Assembly: GCA_937928295.1 (NCBI GenBank)
Contig: CALEYY010000018.1
Span: 1 to 22,459, forward strand
Reading direction: 5' to 3'
DNA: 22,459 nt
Origin: an uncultured Moraxellaceae bacterium
GTDB lineage: Bacteria; Pseudomonadota; Gammaproteobacteria; Pseudomonadales; Moraxellaceae
Part shown: positions 1 to 8,527 of the stretch, one piece after another
Position numbering within the stretch: position 1 is the stretch's first letter
Layout of the letters: every line of letters starts with the position of its first letter
Made by a program: the position numbers and the translations under genes
Notes under the pieces: model-generated
Database searches by the model: none
What the model was told of the DNA's origin: nothing
Seen by the model: only the letters and a program-made list of their open reading frames with translations

Positions 1-20
1 AGCCTGGAGCCGGCATCGAC

Positions 21-773
21 ATGACGAGTGGCATCAAACTGCTGGCACTGGAAACCGCCACGGAACATTGCTCGGTGGCCATCTGGCAGCGCGATGGCGC
101 AGGTCAGATGCAGTGTATCGCGCGTCGCCAACATGCCCCGCGCCAGCAAACCGAGCTGATTCTGCCCATGGTGGATGAGCTGCTGGCTGAGTCCGGTCTG
201 GCGCTGACGCAATTTACTGCCGTGGCCTACTCCTGCGGGCCGGGCGCGTTCACGGGTGTGCGTATTGCGGCGGCCGTCGCGCAAGGTCTGGCCTTTGGGG
301 CTGATTTGCCGGTGGTGCCGGTATCGAGCCTGCAGACGCTGGCGCAGGCGGCGTATCGGCAGCATGGCGCGCTCGCTGTGCTGGCAGCGTTCGATGCGCG
401 CATGCAGGAAATCTACGCCGGTGCCTATGCGCTGGATGCCGATGGCTTGATGCAGGCCATCACGCCCGAAGTGGCGGGTGCGCCGGCGACCTTGCCGGCG
501 GCGCTGGTGGCGGCTTGGGCGGCGCATTTAGCCGCGCAGACGGGCGGCTCTGCTACTGCAGGCGTGGCAGCCGGCTCCGGCTGGGCCACCTATGGCGACA
601 GCCTAGCGCAGACCTTTGCCGTGCAGCAGATTTACGCCGACCTCGCACCGGATGCCGAAGATGTGGCCACCCTCGCTGCGGCGGCCGTGCAGGCTGGCAA
701 GGCGGTCGCGCCGGAACTGGCCTTGCCGGTCTACTTGCGTGACGATGTCTGGAAGAAACTACCGGGACGCTGA
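21..773 (+). CDS. tsaB: tRNA threonylcarbamoyladenosine biosynthesis protein TsaB
   Basis: TsaB is the inactive ASKHA-fold paralogue of TsaD. It scaffolds the TsaB-TsaD-TsaE complex that transfers threonylcarbamoyl to A37 of ANN-decoding tRNAs in the cytoplasm. Seen: an N-terminal strand LLALETATEHCSVAIW and the family block SCGPGAFTGVRIA at about residues 73-85, followed by an Ala-rich C-terminal half. The length of 250 residues is somewhat above the usual 230 or so, from an Ala/Gly-rich insertion around residues 155-195. The start ATG shares its bases with a possible upstream stop (ATGA at 21-24), so an earlier gene in the same operon may end here, but only 20 bases of it are present. The next gene begins 2 nt after the stop, suggesting one transcript. 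Confidence 0.93.
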   Translation: MTSGIKLLALETATEHCSVAIWQRDGAGQMQCIARRQHAPRQQTELILPMVDELLAESGLALTQFTAVAYSCGPGAFTGVRIAAAVAQGLAFGADLPVVPVSSLQTLAQAAYRQHGALAVLAAFDARMQEIYAGAYALDADGLMQAITPEVAGAPATLPAALVAAWAAHLAAQTGGSATAGVAAGSGWATYGDSLAQTFAVQQIYADLAPDAEDVATLAAAAVQAGKAVAPELALPVYLRDDVWKKLPGR

Positions 774-775
774 AC

Positions 776-1258
776 ATGACGCCATCGCTGAACTGGGACT
801 ATCCCGAGCCGCATACCGTGGCGCTGAAAGTATTGCCCGAACACATTGATGTGATGCGTCACACCAATAATGTGGTCTATCAGCAGTGGATGGAGGCGGC
901 GGCGTGGTCGCATTCGCAGGCCAATGGTCTGGGGCCGGCAGACTACGAAGCCTGCGGCCACGGCATGGTGGTACGCCGCCATGAGCTGGACTATCTCGTG
1001 GCCAGTCATCTCGGCGAAGATCTGCTGATCGGCACCTGGCTCCTGCGCGTGGACAAGCTGTCCACGCACCGCGTCTACCAGATCATTCGTCTGGACGATG
1101 GTCTGACTATTTTCCGGGGCGCAACTCATCTGGTCTGCATCGAGATCGCGTCAGGACGCCTGAAACGCATGCCGCCGCATTTTTATGAAACCTATTCTCG
1201 TCTGGTGACCAGCCCGGCGAATGCAAGCCAGACAAACTCAACTGAAGAGACAGCGTGA
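776..1258 (+). CDS. Acyl-CoA thioesterase, hotdog fold (4HBT/YbgC-FadM type)
   Basis: A 160-residue single hotdog-domain protein, predicted to hydrolyse acyl-CoA thioesters in the cytoplasm. Seen: the motif HIDVMRHTNNVVYQQWMEAA near residues 23-42, which resembles the D-x-(M/Y)-x-H-x-N-N-x-x-Y-x-x-x-x-E signature of YbgC/FadM-type thioesterases. It is followed by the hydrophobic beta core (VVRRHELDYL, LLIGTWLL) and a polar Ser/Thr/Asn-rich tail. The start ATG lies 2 nt after the tsaB stop, and its own stop overlaps the uppP start (TGATG at 1256-1260), so it is co-transcribed and probably translationally coupled. Chain-length preference cannot be read from the sequence. A role in clearing acyl-CoA for membrane homeostasis is inference. 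Confidence 0.85.
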   Translation: MTPSLNWDYPEPHTVALKVLPEHIDVMRHTNNVVYQQWMEAAAWSHSQANGLGPADYEACGHGMVVRRHELDYLVASHLGEDLLIGTWLLRVDKLSTHRVYQIIRLDDGLTIFRGATHLVCIEIASGRLKRMPPHFYETYSRLVTSPANASQTNSTEETA

Positions 1259-2070
1259 TGGATTGGACATTAGCGTGGCAAGCCGTGGTCATGGGCGTGG
1301 TCGAGGGCATTACCGAGTTTCTGCCGATCTCCAGCACCGGCCATTTGATTCTGACAGCCGCCTGGCTGGATTTCTGGACAGAAGAAAAGCGTGCCGTCTT
1401 TGAAGTGGCGATTCAGCTCGGGGCTATTTTGTCGGTGTGCTACGAATATCGCCAGCGGCTCTGGGGCGTGGCCACGCAGCTCGGACAGGCCGGCGCTCAG
1501 CGCTTTGTCATCAATGTGCTGGTGGCGTTCATGCCGGCGGCCTTGCTCGGCTTCTTCTTCCTGAAAACACTGAAGCTGTATTTCTTCAACCCGACCTCGG
1601 TGGCAATAGCGCTGGTGGTCGGCGGCGTGGTCATTTTGGTCGCCGAGCGTCGGCAAGTCACGGTGCGCGTCCACACAGTCGATGACATGCGCTGGCAGGA
1701 TGCCCTGAAAATCGGTCTGGCCCAATGTCTGGCGCTGATCCCCGGCACTTCCCGCAGCGGTGCCACCATCATTGGCGGGCTGCTCTTTGGTCTGTCGCGC
1801 ACAGCGGCGGCCGAGTTCTCGTTCTTTCTCGCCATCCCCACGATGTTTGCCGCCACGCTGTACGACAGCTACAAGAGCCGCGACCTGTTTGCGATGTCTG
1901 ATTTGCCGGTCATTGCTATCGGCTTCGTTGTTTCCTTCATCGTCGCGCTGGCCGTGATTCGTGCCCTGATGCGTTTCATCTCGCGTCATGATTTCACGGT
2001 TTTTGCCTGGTATCGCATCGCCTTCGGCCTGGCGATCCTGCTCGGCGTCGGCGGCAGCGCGTGGGCCTGA
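1258..2070 (+). CDS. uppP: Undecaprenyl-diphosphatase UppP (BacA)
   Basis: An integral inner-membrane phosphatase that recycles undecaprenyl pyrophosphate to the monophosphate carrier used for peptidoglycan and O-antigen synthesis; overexpression of the family gives bacitracin resistance. Seen: the N-terminal motif VVEGITEFLPISSTGHL with the acidic pair E16 and E20 and H29, the second active-site block LIPGTSRSGATI, and about eight hydrophobic segments over 270 residues, the normal family length. I chose the ATG at 1258, which overlaps the previous stop as TGATG; a GTG at 1255 in the same frame is an alternative one codon longer. Its 3' end overlaps rsmJ by 10 bp, so the four genes 21-2897 look like one operon. 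Confidence 0.95.
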   Translation: MDWTLAWQAVVMGVVEGITEFLPISSTGHLILTAAWLDFWTEEKRAVFEVAIQLGAILSVCYEYRQRLWGVATQLGQAGAQRFVINVLVAFMPAALLGFFFLKTLKLYFFNPTSVAIALVVGGVVILVAERRQVTVRVHTVDDMRWQDALKIGLAQCLALIPGTSRSGATIIGGLLFGLSRTAAAEFSFFLAIPTMFAATLYDSYKSRDLFAMSDLPVIAIGFVVSFIVALAVIRALMRFISRHDFTVFAWYRIAFGLAILLGVGGSAWA

Positions 2071-2897
2071 CGCGACTCTGCCACGACGCTGGGGCGTTGC
2101 CTGCGCGTGTTGCGCAAGCGCAGGCACTGGCGTTGCAGCTGGGCTTGTGTGTGGAGGCGCTGGCCGAGCGCCGGCTGTTGCTGCCGGCGCGGCATCGGCC
2201 GGAGGCTGGCGAGACAGTCGTCCTCTGGCTCGATGACGCCGGTCTCGGCCTGCAAGCCATCGAGAAGCCGTTGCCGGCCCCCGTGCGCGTCGACTTTGCC
2301 TCCGATGCCCTGCGCTGGCGCATGGCGCAGGGTGGTGGCTGCGGTGAGGCGGTGGTGAAAGCCTGTGGCATCAAACCGGTGGCCGCTGGTGCGCCACGCC
2401 TGCGCGTACTCGATGCCACCGCAGGCTGGGGCCGCGACAGCTGGCTGCTTGCGCATGTCGGTGCCGAGGTACAAAGCTGCGAGCGATCGCCCATCGTGCA
2501 AGCCTTGCTGCGCGATGGCCTGGCGCGTGCGGCGGCCACGGCGCAAACCGCCGAGACAGCGGCGAGAATTCAGCTGCACGAAGGCAGCGCTCAGGATGTC
2601 TTGCTGCGATTACGCGATCTGCCCGCCGCCGAGCGTCCGGAAACGGTGTATCTCGACCCGATGTTCCCGCATCGCGACAAGTCCGCACTGGTCAAGCTCG
2701 ACATGCGCCTGTTCCGGCAAGTGGTTGGCAGCGATGATGACGCCGACGAACTGCTGGCGCTGGCGCGACAAGTCGCTACCCGCCGCATCGTGGTAAAGCG
2801 CCCGCGCCATGCGCCGGATCTGGCCGGCGTGGCACCGCATCAGCGCATGGAAGGGCAGAGCAATCGCTTTGACCTGTATGCGCCGTTGCTTGGTTGA
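2061..2897 (+). CDS. rsmJ: 16S rRNA (guanine(1516)-N(2))-methyltransferase RsmJ
   Basis: A SAM-dependent methyltransferase that modifies G1516 of 16S rRNA in the 30S subunit. Seen: the glycine-rich SAM site VLDATAGWGRDSWLLA near residues 115-130, the DPMFP catalytic-type tetrad followed by HRDKSALVKLDMRLF, and the C-terminal RRIVVKRPRHAP block, all in the order of E. coli RsmJ. At 278 residues it is somewhat longer than the roughly 250-residue E. coli protein, with a longer N-terminal part. The start is a GTG inside the uppP end, with only a weak GGCGG upstream, so expression probably depends on coupling to uppP. The stop codon lies within the vapBC promoter region. Confidence 0.93.
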   Translation: MGLTRLCHDAGALPARVAQAQALALQLGLCVEALAERRLLLPARHRPEAGETVVLWLDDAGLGLQAIEKPLPAPVRVDFASDALRWRMAQGGGCGEAVVKACGIKPVAAGAPRLRVLDATAGWGRDSWLLAHVGAEVQSCERSPIVQALLRDGLARAAATAQTAETAARIQLHEGSAQDVLLRLRDLPAAERPETVYLDPMFPHRDKSALVKLDMRLFRQVVGSDDDADELLALARQVATRRIVVKRPRHAPDLAGVAPHQRMEGQSNRFDLYAPLLG

Positions 2898-2931
2898 ACG
2901 CGGGCACTTATGCTATATACACTGAGTGTAT
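2894..2931 (+). promoter_or_regulatory. vapBC promoter with palindromic operator
   Basis: A perfect inverted repeat, ATACACT-G-AGTGTAT, spans 2917-2931. A plausible sigma-70 promoter is TTGAAC (2894-2899), a 16-nt spacer and TATACA (2916-2921), placing the palindrome over the -10 and the start of transcription. An alternative pair is TTGCTT (2886-2891) with TATGCT (2909-2914). Autorepression by the VapBC complex at such a palindrome is known for the family; that this is the site is inference. Confidence 0.65.
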
Positions 2932-2954
2932 GGCATTTGATGGAGTGACTGGAT

Positions 2955-3188
2955 ATGCAAACCGGATCGGTATTCGAGAACAATCGCACGCAAGCCGTCA
3001 GGCTTCCGGCTGAGACGCGCTTTCCAGACACCATCAAAAAGGTGGTGGTGCGCGTGCTGGGTGCAGACCGCATTCTGTCGCCACTGGATCGCAGCTGGGA
3101 CAGCTTTTTTCTCGGCGATGAAGGCGTCAGCGACGACTTTCTGCCAGAGCGCGCGTCGCAGCAGCAATCGGAGCGCGAGAGTCTCTGA
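2955..3188 (+). CDS. vapB: Antitoxin VapB (type II toxin-antitoxin)
   Basis: A 77-residue antitoxin that neutralises VapC and, through an AbrB-like N-terminal domain, binds its own operator as a complex with the toxin. Seen: the N-terminal block VFENNRTQAVRLPAETRFPD, matching the SNRSQAVRLP region of Shigella/Salmonella plasmid VapB, the middle strand RILSPLDRSWDSFF, and an acidic or polar C-terminal tail ending in RESL that would fill the toxin groove. GGAG at 2942-2945 sits 9 nt before the ATG. The stop overlaps the vapC start (TGATG at 3186-3190), the usual coupled arrangement. Confidence 0.9.
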   Translation: MQTGSVFENNRTQAVRLPAETRFPDTIKKVVVRVLGADRILSPLDRSWDSFFLGDEGVSDDFLPERASQQQSERESL

Positions 3189-3586
3189 TGCTCAAGTACA
3201 TGCTCGACACCAACATCGTCATCCATGTCATCAAGCGTCGCCCGCTGGATATTCTGGCGACATTTAATCGCCATGCCGGGCAAATGTGCATCAGCACCAT
3301 CACCTTTTCAGAGCTGATGCACGGTGCCGAAAAGAGTGAGCACCGAGAGCAGAACCTGCGGCGGATCGAGGACTTTGTATCACGCTTGGATGTCTTGCCC
3401 TATGCCAGCAAAGCGGCTGCGCATTACGGGCAAATTCGCGCGGACCTAGAGCGCAAGGGCACCACGATAGGCATCAACGACCTGCATATCGCCGGCCATG
3501 CGCGCAGCGAGGGTCTGATTCTGGTGACCAATAATCTGCGCGAGTTTGAGCGCGTCGATGCGCTCAGGCTGGAAAACTGGGTATAA
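3188..3586 (+). CDS. vapC: Toxin VapC, PIN-domain ribonuclease
   Basis: A 132-residue PIN-domain endoribonuclease. Close relatives in Shigella and Salmonella cleave initiator tRNA-fMet in the anticodon loop; that target is inferred here from similarity. Seen: YMLDTNIVIHVIK with D7, the FSELMHGAEKS block with E42, INDLHIAGHARS with D98, and VTNNLREFERV near the end, covering the acidic catalytic set and its surroundings. Nothing is truncated, so the toxin should be active. The gene ends 9 bp before the convergent plsB stop, so the module sits between the housekeeping operon and plsB and appears to be an accessory insertion, though no flanking repeats are visible. Confidence 0.93.
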   Translation: MLKYMLDTNIVIHVIKRRPLDILATFNRHAGQMCISTITFSELMHGAEKSEHREQNLRRIEDFVSRLDVLPYASKAAAHYGQIRADLERKGTTIGINDLHIAGHARSEGLILVTNNLREFERVDALRLENWV

Positions 3587-3595
3587 GCGGCCAGA

Positions 3596-6127
3596 TCAGG
3601 CCGCCGCTTTCCCCTTCTTGCGTTCCTTGCTCTGCTCCAGCGCCAGCAGCGCGCCAGCCACTTCCTCATCGGTAATCAGCGTGACTTGCAGCACAGCCTG
3701 GCGGATGCCGCTGGGCAGCATCTGCAGGGCATCGGTGGCCAGCGCACTGAGGCGCTCGTCGAAGACCAGGCGCTTGCCTTCGTTGATGCTGAGGTAGCCC
3801 AGACTTTTCAGCGTATCCAGGAAGTTCTTGAACAGGGCCTTGTCGAAGAATTCCGGCGCGCTGAACTCACGCACGAACGACAGCCGCTGTGCCAGCAGAT
3901 GGCAGAGCTCTTCCAGCTGCTGCTGGGTGAGCTTGTCGGAGCCGCGCTGATTGAGCACGGTGATGGTCATGTGGTAGCGCACCAGCGTCTGTCGCAGCGC
4001 ACGGCTGAGGATGTGCAGGCGGGCATAGTCGGCCGTGTTCGTGCCCGGCACCACCCAGGTGTCGCCCTCGGTGCGCTGCACCAGATTCTGCGCGGCCATG
4101 GCTTCCAGCGTCTTCGCGATCACGCCGGGCAGCTCTTCATCGCGCCAGATCAGGAACAGCTCGGAGCGCAGGAAGGGATAGATCGAGCGCACCATCTTCA
4201 GCAGCTGCTCCATGCTGGCGTGGTTGTTCTGCAGCAACAGAATGGCCAGCAGCGAGGGCAGGGCGAACAGGTGCAGGGTGTTGTTGCGGAAGTAGGTCAT
4301 GAGCACGGCCTCTTCCTCCTGCAGGTACAGCAGGTCGCCGAGCGGATGTTTGCGGCGCTGCAGGATCTTCAGCTCTTCGCCATAGGCCACCATCTGCGGA
4401 CCGTCCATGTCGGTGATGACGATCTGGTCGTGATAGGGCACGGCTTGCAGCAGGGCTTTGTTGAGCGCGACCTGTTCGGCGAGTTGTTCTTCGTCGATCG
4501 CATGCTTCGGGGTAGACAACAGCACCAAGCTGAGCAAATTCACCGGATTCACCACGGCGCAGGCGTTGATCTGCGTGGTGATGGCATCGCCGATGGCTTT
4601 CGAGGTGGTGACAAACTCGGGGCTGTCAGCGGCATCCGGGTTGGTGCGCCAGCCCGGCATGTTGGCATCCAGCACATCGTTCAGATAAATCGGGCTGCCG
4701 AAGCTCAGGTGTACGCGACCGAAGACCTTCTGCAGTTTGCGCACCGACATGGCCAGCGCGAACAGGTTTTCCTTCTGCTTGGGCTTGCCCTGCAATTCGC
4801 CGATGTAGGTGCCGCCTTCCATGAGCTTTTCGTAGCCGATGTAGGCGGGCAGGAACACCAGCGGGCGCTTGTTGTCGCGCAGATAGCTACGCAAGGTCAT
4901 GTTGACCATGCCCAGCTTGGCCGTGAGCAGGCGGCCGGTGCGGCTGCGGCCGCCTTCCACGAAGTACTTGATCGGGAAGCCACGGCTCATGATCTGGTGC
5001 AGGTATTCGTGAAAGACGATGCCGTAGAGGAAGTTGTCGCGGAAAGTACGACGCAGGAAAAACGCCCCGGAGCGGCGCAGAATGCCGCCAACGATGGGCA
5101 TGTTCAGGTTGGCGCCGGCGGCGATGTGCGGCGTGGTGTAGCCGTGAATGAAGATGACATAGGCCAGCAGCAGGTAGTCGATGTGGCTGCGATGGCAGGG
5201 CACATAGATGACCTCGTGATCGGCCATGTGCTTTTCGACCGTCTCGAAATGATGCACCTCAACGCCGTTGTACAGGCGCGTCCACATCCAGGTCAGGAAG
5301 GATTTCAGCGCATTCACCACCGGGAAGGAGTAGTCGGCGGCAATCTCGTTGCAGTACAGGCGCGCACGCGCTTCGGCGACTTCACGGGTGACGCCCTTTT
5401 CGCTCATCTCGCGAGCGATCGCCGCCTGCACAGGCTCGGCGCGGATGATTTCGCTGACCAGTGTGCGACGGTGTGACAAATCAGGCCCGATGACGGCGGT
5501 ACGCTGGCGGCGGAAGTGCACACGCAGCACGCGCGACACCTTGCGCAGCGTGCGCTCACTGTCCTGGCCTTCATCGCAGAGCTGGCGCAGCGAAATCGGC
5601 GCATTCACGCGCAGGATGGTGGTGCGGCCCTGCACCAGCACGGTGAAGAATTGCTTCAGCGCCGACGGCGTGGCCCAGGAATCAGCGAGCAGCACTTTCA
5701 GCAGCGAGCTTTCCTTGTCTGGCGCACGACCCCAGAGAATGGTCACCGGCACCAGCTGCACATCCAGCGTGTGGTCGGCCTTTACGGCTTCGATCAGCGC
5801 TTGCAGACGCGGCGAGTGCTGGTGGCGCGGCTTCATCAACGGATTCGGCTGTTCGCCGCTGGTCAGGCACAGGATCGAATGCTTCTCGCGCAGGCCGTGC
5901 TGACGCATCGAGGCCAGCGGGCGCGGCATGCCCAGCGTCATCGCCTCGCTTTCCAGCACCAGCACATTCGACAGCAAGCGGCTTTGCAGCACATAGCAGA
6001 TCGGTTTGCTGGGATCGATGCCAAGGCCGCGCCAATCGTGCGGTAGCACTTGCGTGCGCACCCAGAGCATCATGATTTTGCGAATCACCAGACGGATCAA
6101 GCGATCCAGACCGAACAGTCGAAACAT
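3596..6127 (-). CDS. plsB: Glycerol-3-phosphate 1-O-acyltransferase PlsB
   Basis: Catalyses the first step of phospholipid synthesis, acylating sn-glycerol-3-phosphate at position 1 from acyl-CoA or acyl-ACP at the inner membrane. Seen: the acyltransferase blocks in order, block I VPCHRSHIDYLL with the HX4D pair H312/D317, block II GAFFLRRTF (about 354-362), block III FVEGGRSRTGR (389-399) and block IV PLVFLPAYIGYEKL (422-435). The length of 843 residues is slightly above the 807 of E. coli and includes a Lys-rich end (KERKKGKAAA). A GAGG lies 7 nt before the ATG. It diverges from tesB over 139 bp and converges on vapC. Very long open frames occur antisense to it, but I read those as composition shadows. 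Confidence 0.97.
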   Translation of the reverse strand: MFRLFGLDRLIRLVIRKIMMLWVRTQVLPHDWRGLGIDPSKPICYVLQSRLLSNVLVLESEAMTLGMPRPLASMRQHGLREKHSILCLTSGEQPNPLMKPRHQHSPRLQALIEAVKADHTLDVQLVPVTILWGRAPDKESSLLKVLLADSWATPSALKQFFTVLVQGRTTILRVNAPISLRQLCDEGQDSERTLRKVSRVLRVHFRRQRTAVIGPDLSHRRTLVSEIIRAEPVQAAIAREMSEKGVTREVAEARARLYCNEIAADYSFPVVNALKSFLTWMWTRLYNGVEVHHFETVEKHMADHEVIYVPCHRSHIDYLLLAYVIFIHGYTTPHIAAGANLNMPIVGGILRRSGAFFLRRTFRDNFLYGIVFHEYLHQIMSRGFPIKYFVEGGRSRTGRLLTAKLGMVNMTLRSYLRDNKRPLVFLPAYIGYEKLMEGGTYIGELQGKPKQKENLFALAMSVRKLQKVFGRVHLSFGSPIYLNDVLDANMPGWRTNPDAADSPEFVTTSKAIGDAITTQINACAVVNPVNLLSLVLLSTPKHAIDEEQLAEQVALNKALLQAVPYHDQIVITDMDGPQMVAYGEELKILQRRKHPLGDLLYLQEEEAVLMTYFRNNTLHLFALPSLLAILLLQNNHASMEQLLKMVRSIYPFLRSELFLIWRDEELPGVIAKTLEAMAAQNLVQRTEGDTWVVPGTNTADYARLHILSRALRQTLVRYHMTITVLNQRGSDKLTQQQLEELCHLLAQRLSFVREFSAPEFFDKALFKNFLDTLKSLGYLSINEGKRLVFDERLSALATDALQMLPSGIRQAVLQVTLITDEEVAGALLALEQSKERKKGKAAA

Positions 6128-6266
6128 AGTGCAACCTCAGGCAACGGCGCAGCAAAAAGGAGTCAAATTCGCGCCAAACAGTTCCGCGAGTGTAACAAAA
6201 GCCTGACAATAAGCGCCTGATGGTTCAGCGTATCTGTCTGGAAATTGCCGCGACGAGAGGTGTTAG

Positions 6267-7136
6267 ATGTCTGCTGTCATGCAAGAGTTGTTGCAGTTGC
6301 TTGATCTGGAACCCATCGAGATCAATCTGTTCCGGGGCCAGAGTATCAATCTGTTTGGCAAGAATGTGTTTGGCGGGCAGGTGCTAGGCCAGGCGCTGAT
6401 GGCTGCTGGTCGCACGGTGGAAAATCGTTTGGCGCACTCGCTACACGCGTATTTTCTGCGTCCTGGCGATGCCACCACGCCGATTGTCTATGCCGTTGAG
6501 CGCGTGCGCGATGGCAAGAGTTTCACCACGCGCACGGTCAAGGCGATTCAGCATGGCGAAATCATTTTCACCATGATGGCGTCGTTCTCCATCGCGGAAG
6601 AGGGCCTTGATCACCAGATGCCGATGCCGGAAGTGCCGCAGCCGGAAGAGCTGAAGAGCGAGCTGGAGCTGCGTCGTCTTGTGGCACCGTTTGTGCCGGA
6701 AAAAATGCGCGCGATGATGGAGCGTGATCGCCCGATCGAGCTGCGCCCCATCGACCCGGTTAATCCGTTCGCGCTGACGCCTAAGCCACCGCAGCGGGCG
6801 CACTGGATGCGCGCACAAATGCAGCTGCCGGATGATCCTTTCCTGCATCAATGTCTGCTGGCTTTTTCCTCAGACTTCGCACTCATGGGCACCGCTATGA
6901 TGCCGCACGCCGTGCATTTCATGCAGCCGTCCATGCAGTGCGCGAGCATCGATCACGCCATGTGGTTCCATCGCCCGGTGCGCATGGACGACTGGCTGCT
7001 GTACAGCATGGATGCGCCGTCGGCGTCATCGGCCAAAGGCATCAATCGCGGTCTGATCTACAGCCGCGATGGCGTGCTGGTGGCATCAACCGCGCAGGAA
7101 GGTCTGATGCGTCAGCACGAGTTGCTCGAGCGCTGA
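6267..7136 (+). CDS. tesB: Acyl-CoA thioesterase II TesB
   Basis: A double-hotdog thioesterase of 289 residues that hydrolyses a wide range of acyl-CoAs. Seen: the N-terminal hotdog with NVFGGQVLGQALMAA and HSLHAYFLRPGD, and the C-terminal hotdog with SSDFALMGTA, ASIDHAMWFHRP and LVASTAQEGLMR. These place the catalytic triad at D203, S227 and Q277. E. coli TesB uses D204, T228 and Q278, so the middle residue is a conservative Thr-to-Ser change. GAGAGG at 6255-6260 lies 6 nt before the ATG. It is transcribed away from plsB and stops 3 bp before the convergent patatin gene. Together with plsB it suggests control of acyl-CoA use, which is inference. Confidence 0.95.
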   Translation: MSAVMQELLQLLDLEPIEINLFRGQSINLFGKNVFGGQVLGQALMAAGRTVENRLAHSLHAYFLRPGDATTPIVYAVERVRDGKSFTTRTVKAIQHGEIIFTMMASFSIAEEGLDHQMPMPEVPQPEELKSELELRRLVAPFVPEKMRAMMERDRPIELRPIDPVNPFALTPKPPQRAHWMRAQMQLPDDPFLHQCLLAFSSDFALMGTAMMPHAVHFMQPSMQCASIDHAMWFHRPVRMDDWLLYSMDAPSASSAKGINRGLIYSRDGVLVASTAQEGLMRQHELLER

Positions 7137-7139
7137 TGC

Positions 7140-8369
7140 TCAGGCTTGTGGCGGGCGTCTGAAATTCAGCACCGTGCTTGAGCTGGGCGTATCCAGCTCG
7201 ATGCCGGGCTGCAGAAAAGCGCGCAACTCGGCCTCGCGCTCCTTGGCTTCGGTATAGCCCAGATCAATGAGTGCCTTGGCGAACGGAGCCTCAAAAATCA
7301 GGTAGCTGAGCAGGTTGGAGCCGGACTTCTTGAACATACCGGAGCCGCGCACAAAGAGCTGAATGGATGCTGGCAGCGTGTGGGCATAGCGTGCGGCCAG
7401 CACTTCCAGCTTGTCCAGCTGCGGCGAAATGACCATGTACTTGACCGGCTTTAGCGGCGTGGTGGCGAGCAGATCTGGCGGCAGAATGCTCACCGTGTGA
7501 TTGATGCGGTGCATGCGCTCCAGATCCATCTCCAGACTGTCAATAAACGAGCTGCTCATGATGTGGCCGATGATCTGCGCCAAGCTGGGGTAGCTCATCA
7601 CGGGCGATTTTGCTGCGCTGCCGGTGCCGGTTCCGGCACCAATAACGAGGATGCGACTGGCACCCAGATGCAGCGCCGGGCTGATTGGCGCGAGCTGACG
7701 CAGGGCGCCGTCACCGTAGTATTCTCCCGCCACATCCACGGCCGGAAAAATCAGCGGGATGGCGCTGGAGGCCATCAGATGCTCGTGGCTGAGCAGTGTG
7801 CGCCGGCCGCGTCGCCTAGCGCGCTGCCAGTCCGTAAGTTGCGGCACACCCTGATAGAAGTTTACTGAGTCGCCGCGGCTGTAGCTGCACGCCGTGATGC
7901 ACAAGGCATGCAGATGACCGTTGTCTATCATGCGCGGCAGCTGCTTCAGGTCCACGATCTCGCGCAGCAGTTGCGCCAGCGGCGCGTTGTTGAGCAAAGA
8001 CACCGGGATGGTCTTGTTGAACAGGCCGAAGGCCAGATTGCTCAGCCAGCGCAGGGCGCTGCCGAGCACGCCGGGCCAATCGGTGCGATACACCTGAGCA
8101 CTGGAAAAATTCGACCAGACATCGTGCAGCTTGTCCACGCCGCTGCCAAAGGAGTCGGCACAAGTAGCCAGCGCTGCCGCATTCAAGGCTCCCGCCGAGG
8201 TGCCGCAGATAATCGGAAACGGGGTGCTGTGTCGGTTCGGCAGCATCTCTGAAATCGCTTGCAAAACGCCGATCTGGTAGGCCGCGCGTGCACCGCCGCC
8301 CGACAGAACAAGTGCGGCGGGCCCCTCGCTGGCAGCGCCTTCGAAACTGTTGATATCCGTGACGCTCAT
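7140..8369 (-). CDS. Patatin-like phospholipase / acyl hydrolase
   Basis: A patatin-fold lipid acyl hydrolase with a Ser-Asp dyad. Seen: the oxyanion-hole strand ALVLSGGGARAAYQIGVL (about residues 19-36), the nucleophile elbow GTSAG with S58, and the dyad motif DGA with D220. All catalytic elements are therefore present. There is no signal peptide, so it is probably cytoplasmic or membrane-associated. The 409-residue length includes a C-terminal extension of about 180 residues after the dyad, longer than small RssA-type patatins; I do not recognise a named domain in it. Substrate is unknown. It diverges from the btuC-like gene across 158 bp and converges on tesB with 3 bp between the stops. 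Confidence 0.88.
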   Translation of the reverse strand: MSVTDINSFEGAASEGPAALVLSGGGARAAYQIGVLQAISEMLPNRHSTPFPIICGTSAGALNAAALATCADSFGSGVDKLHDVWSNFSSAQVYRTDWPGVLGSALRWLSNLAFGLFNKTIPVSLLNNAPLAQLLREIVDLKQLPRMIDNGHLHALCITACSYSRGDSVNFYQGVPQLTDWQRARRRGRRTLLSHEHLMASSAIPLIFPAVDVAGEYYGDGALRQLAPISPALHLGASRILVIGAGTGTGSAAKSPVMSYPSLAQIIGHIMSSSFIDSLEMDLERMHRINHTVSILPPDLLATTPLKPVKYMVISPQLDKLEVLAARYAHTLPASIQLFVRGSGMFKKSGSNLLSYLIFEAPFAKALIDLGYTEAKEREAELRAFLQPGIELDTPSSSTVLNFRRPPQA

Positions 8370-8482
8370 GATGGCTGTCCAAGCAGAGTGATCTCAATTC
8401 GATCCTCTGCCTGCCGGAAAAACCTCGCAAGGGCATTTCGTCTCTGTTCTACAGACATTTTGCTGTTTACTTGTAGCTGGCC

Positions 8483-8512
8483 CAAGGCCTTGAGGTAAGC
8501 TGCCGCCTTGAG
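8483..8512. repeat. Short palindrome and direct repeats before the btuC-like gene
   Basis: CAAGGCCTTG at 8483-8492 is a perfect 10-bp palindrome. The heptamer CCTTGAG occurs at 8488-8494 and again at 8506-8512, 18 bp apart, just before the GGAG ribosome binding site at 8517-8520. It could be a regulator site in the leader. It does not resemble a cobalamin riboswitch, and the rest of the 8370-8527 gap shows nothing else I can name. Confidence 0.25.
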
Positions 8513-8527
8513 TTTTGGAGCGATGGC

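Noticed and set aside
1..24. Possible C-terminal end of an upstream gene (frame ending TGA at 22-24, overlapping the tsaB start as ATGA).
   Set aside because: The overlap is typical of operons, but only seven codons are visible, too few to support a feature.
3686..5476. A 596-codon open frame on the plus strand, opposite plsB.
   Set aside because: It is antisense to the well-supported plsB gene, is rich in His, Gln, Val and Gly as expected from mirrored codon use in GC-rich DNA, and shows no domain motif.
8370..8527. Cobalamin riboswitch before the btuC-like gene.
   Set aside because: I looked for the conserved B12-box and the long multi-stem leader; the gap is only 158 bp, is shared with a divergent gene and shows none of it.
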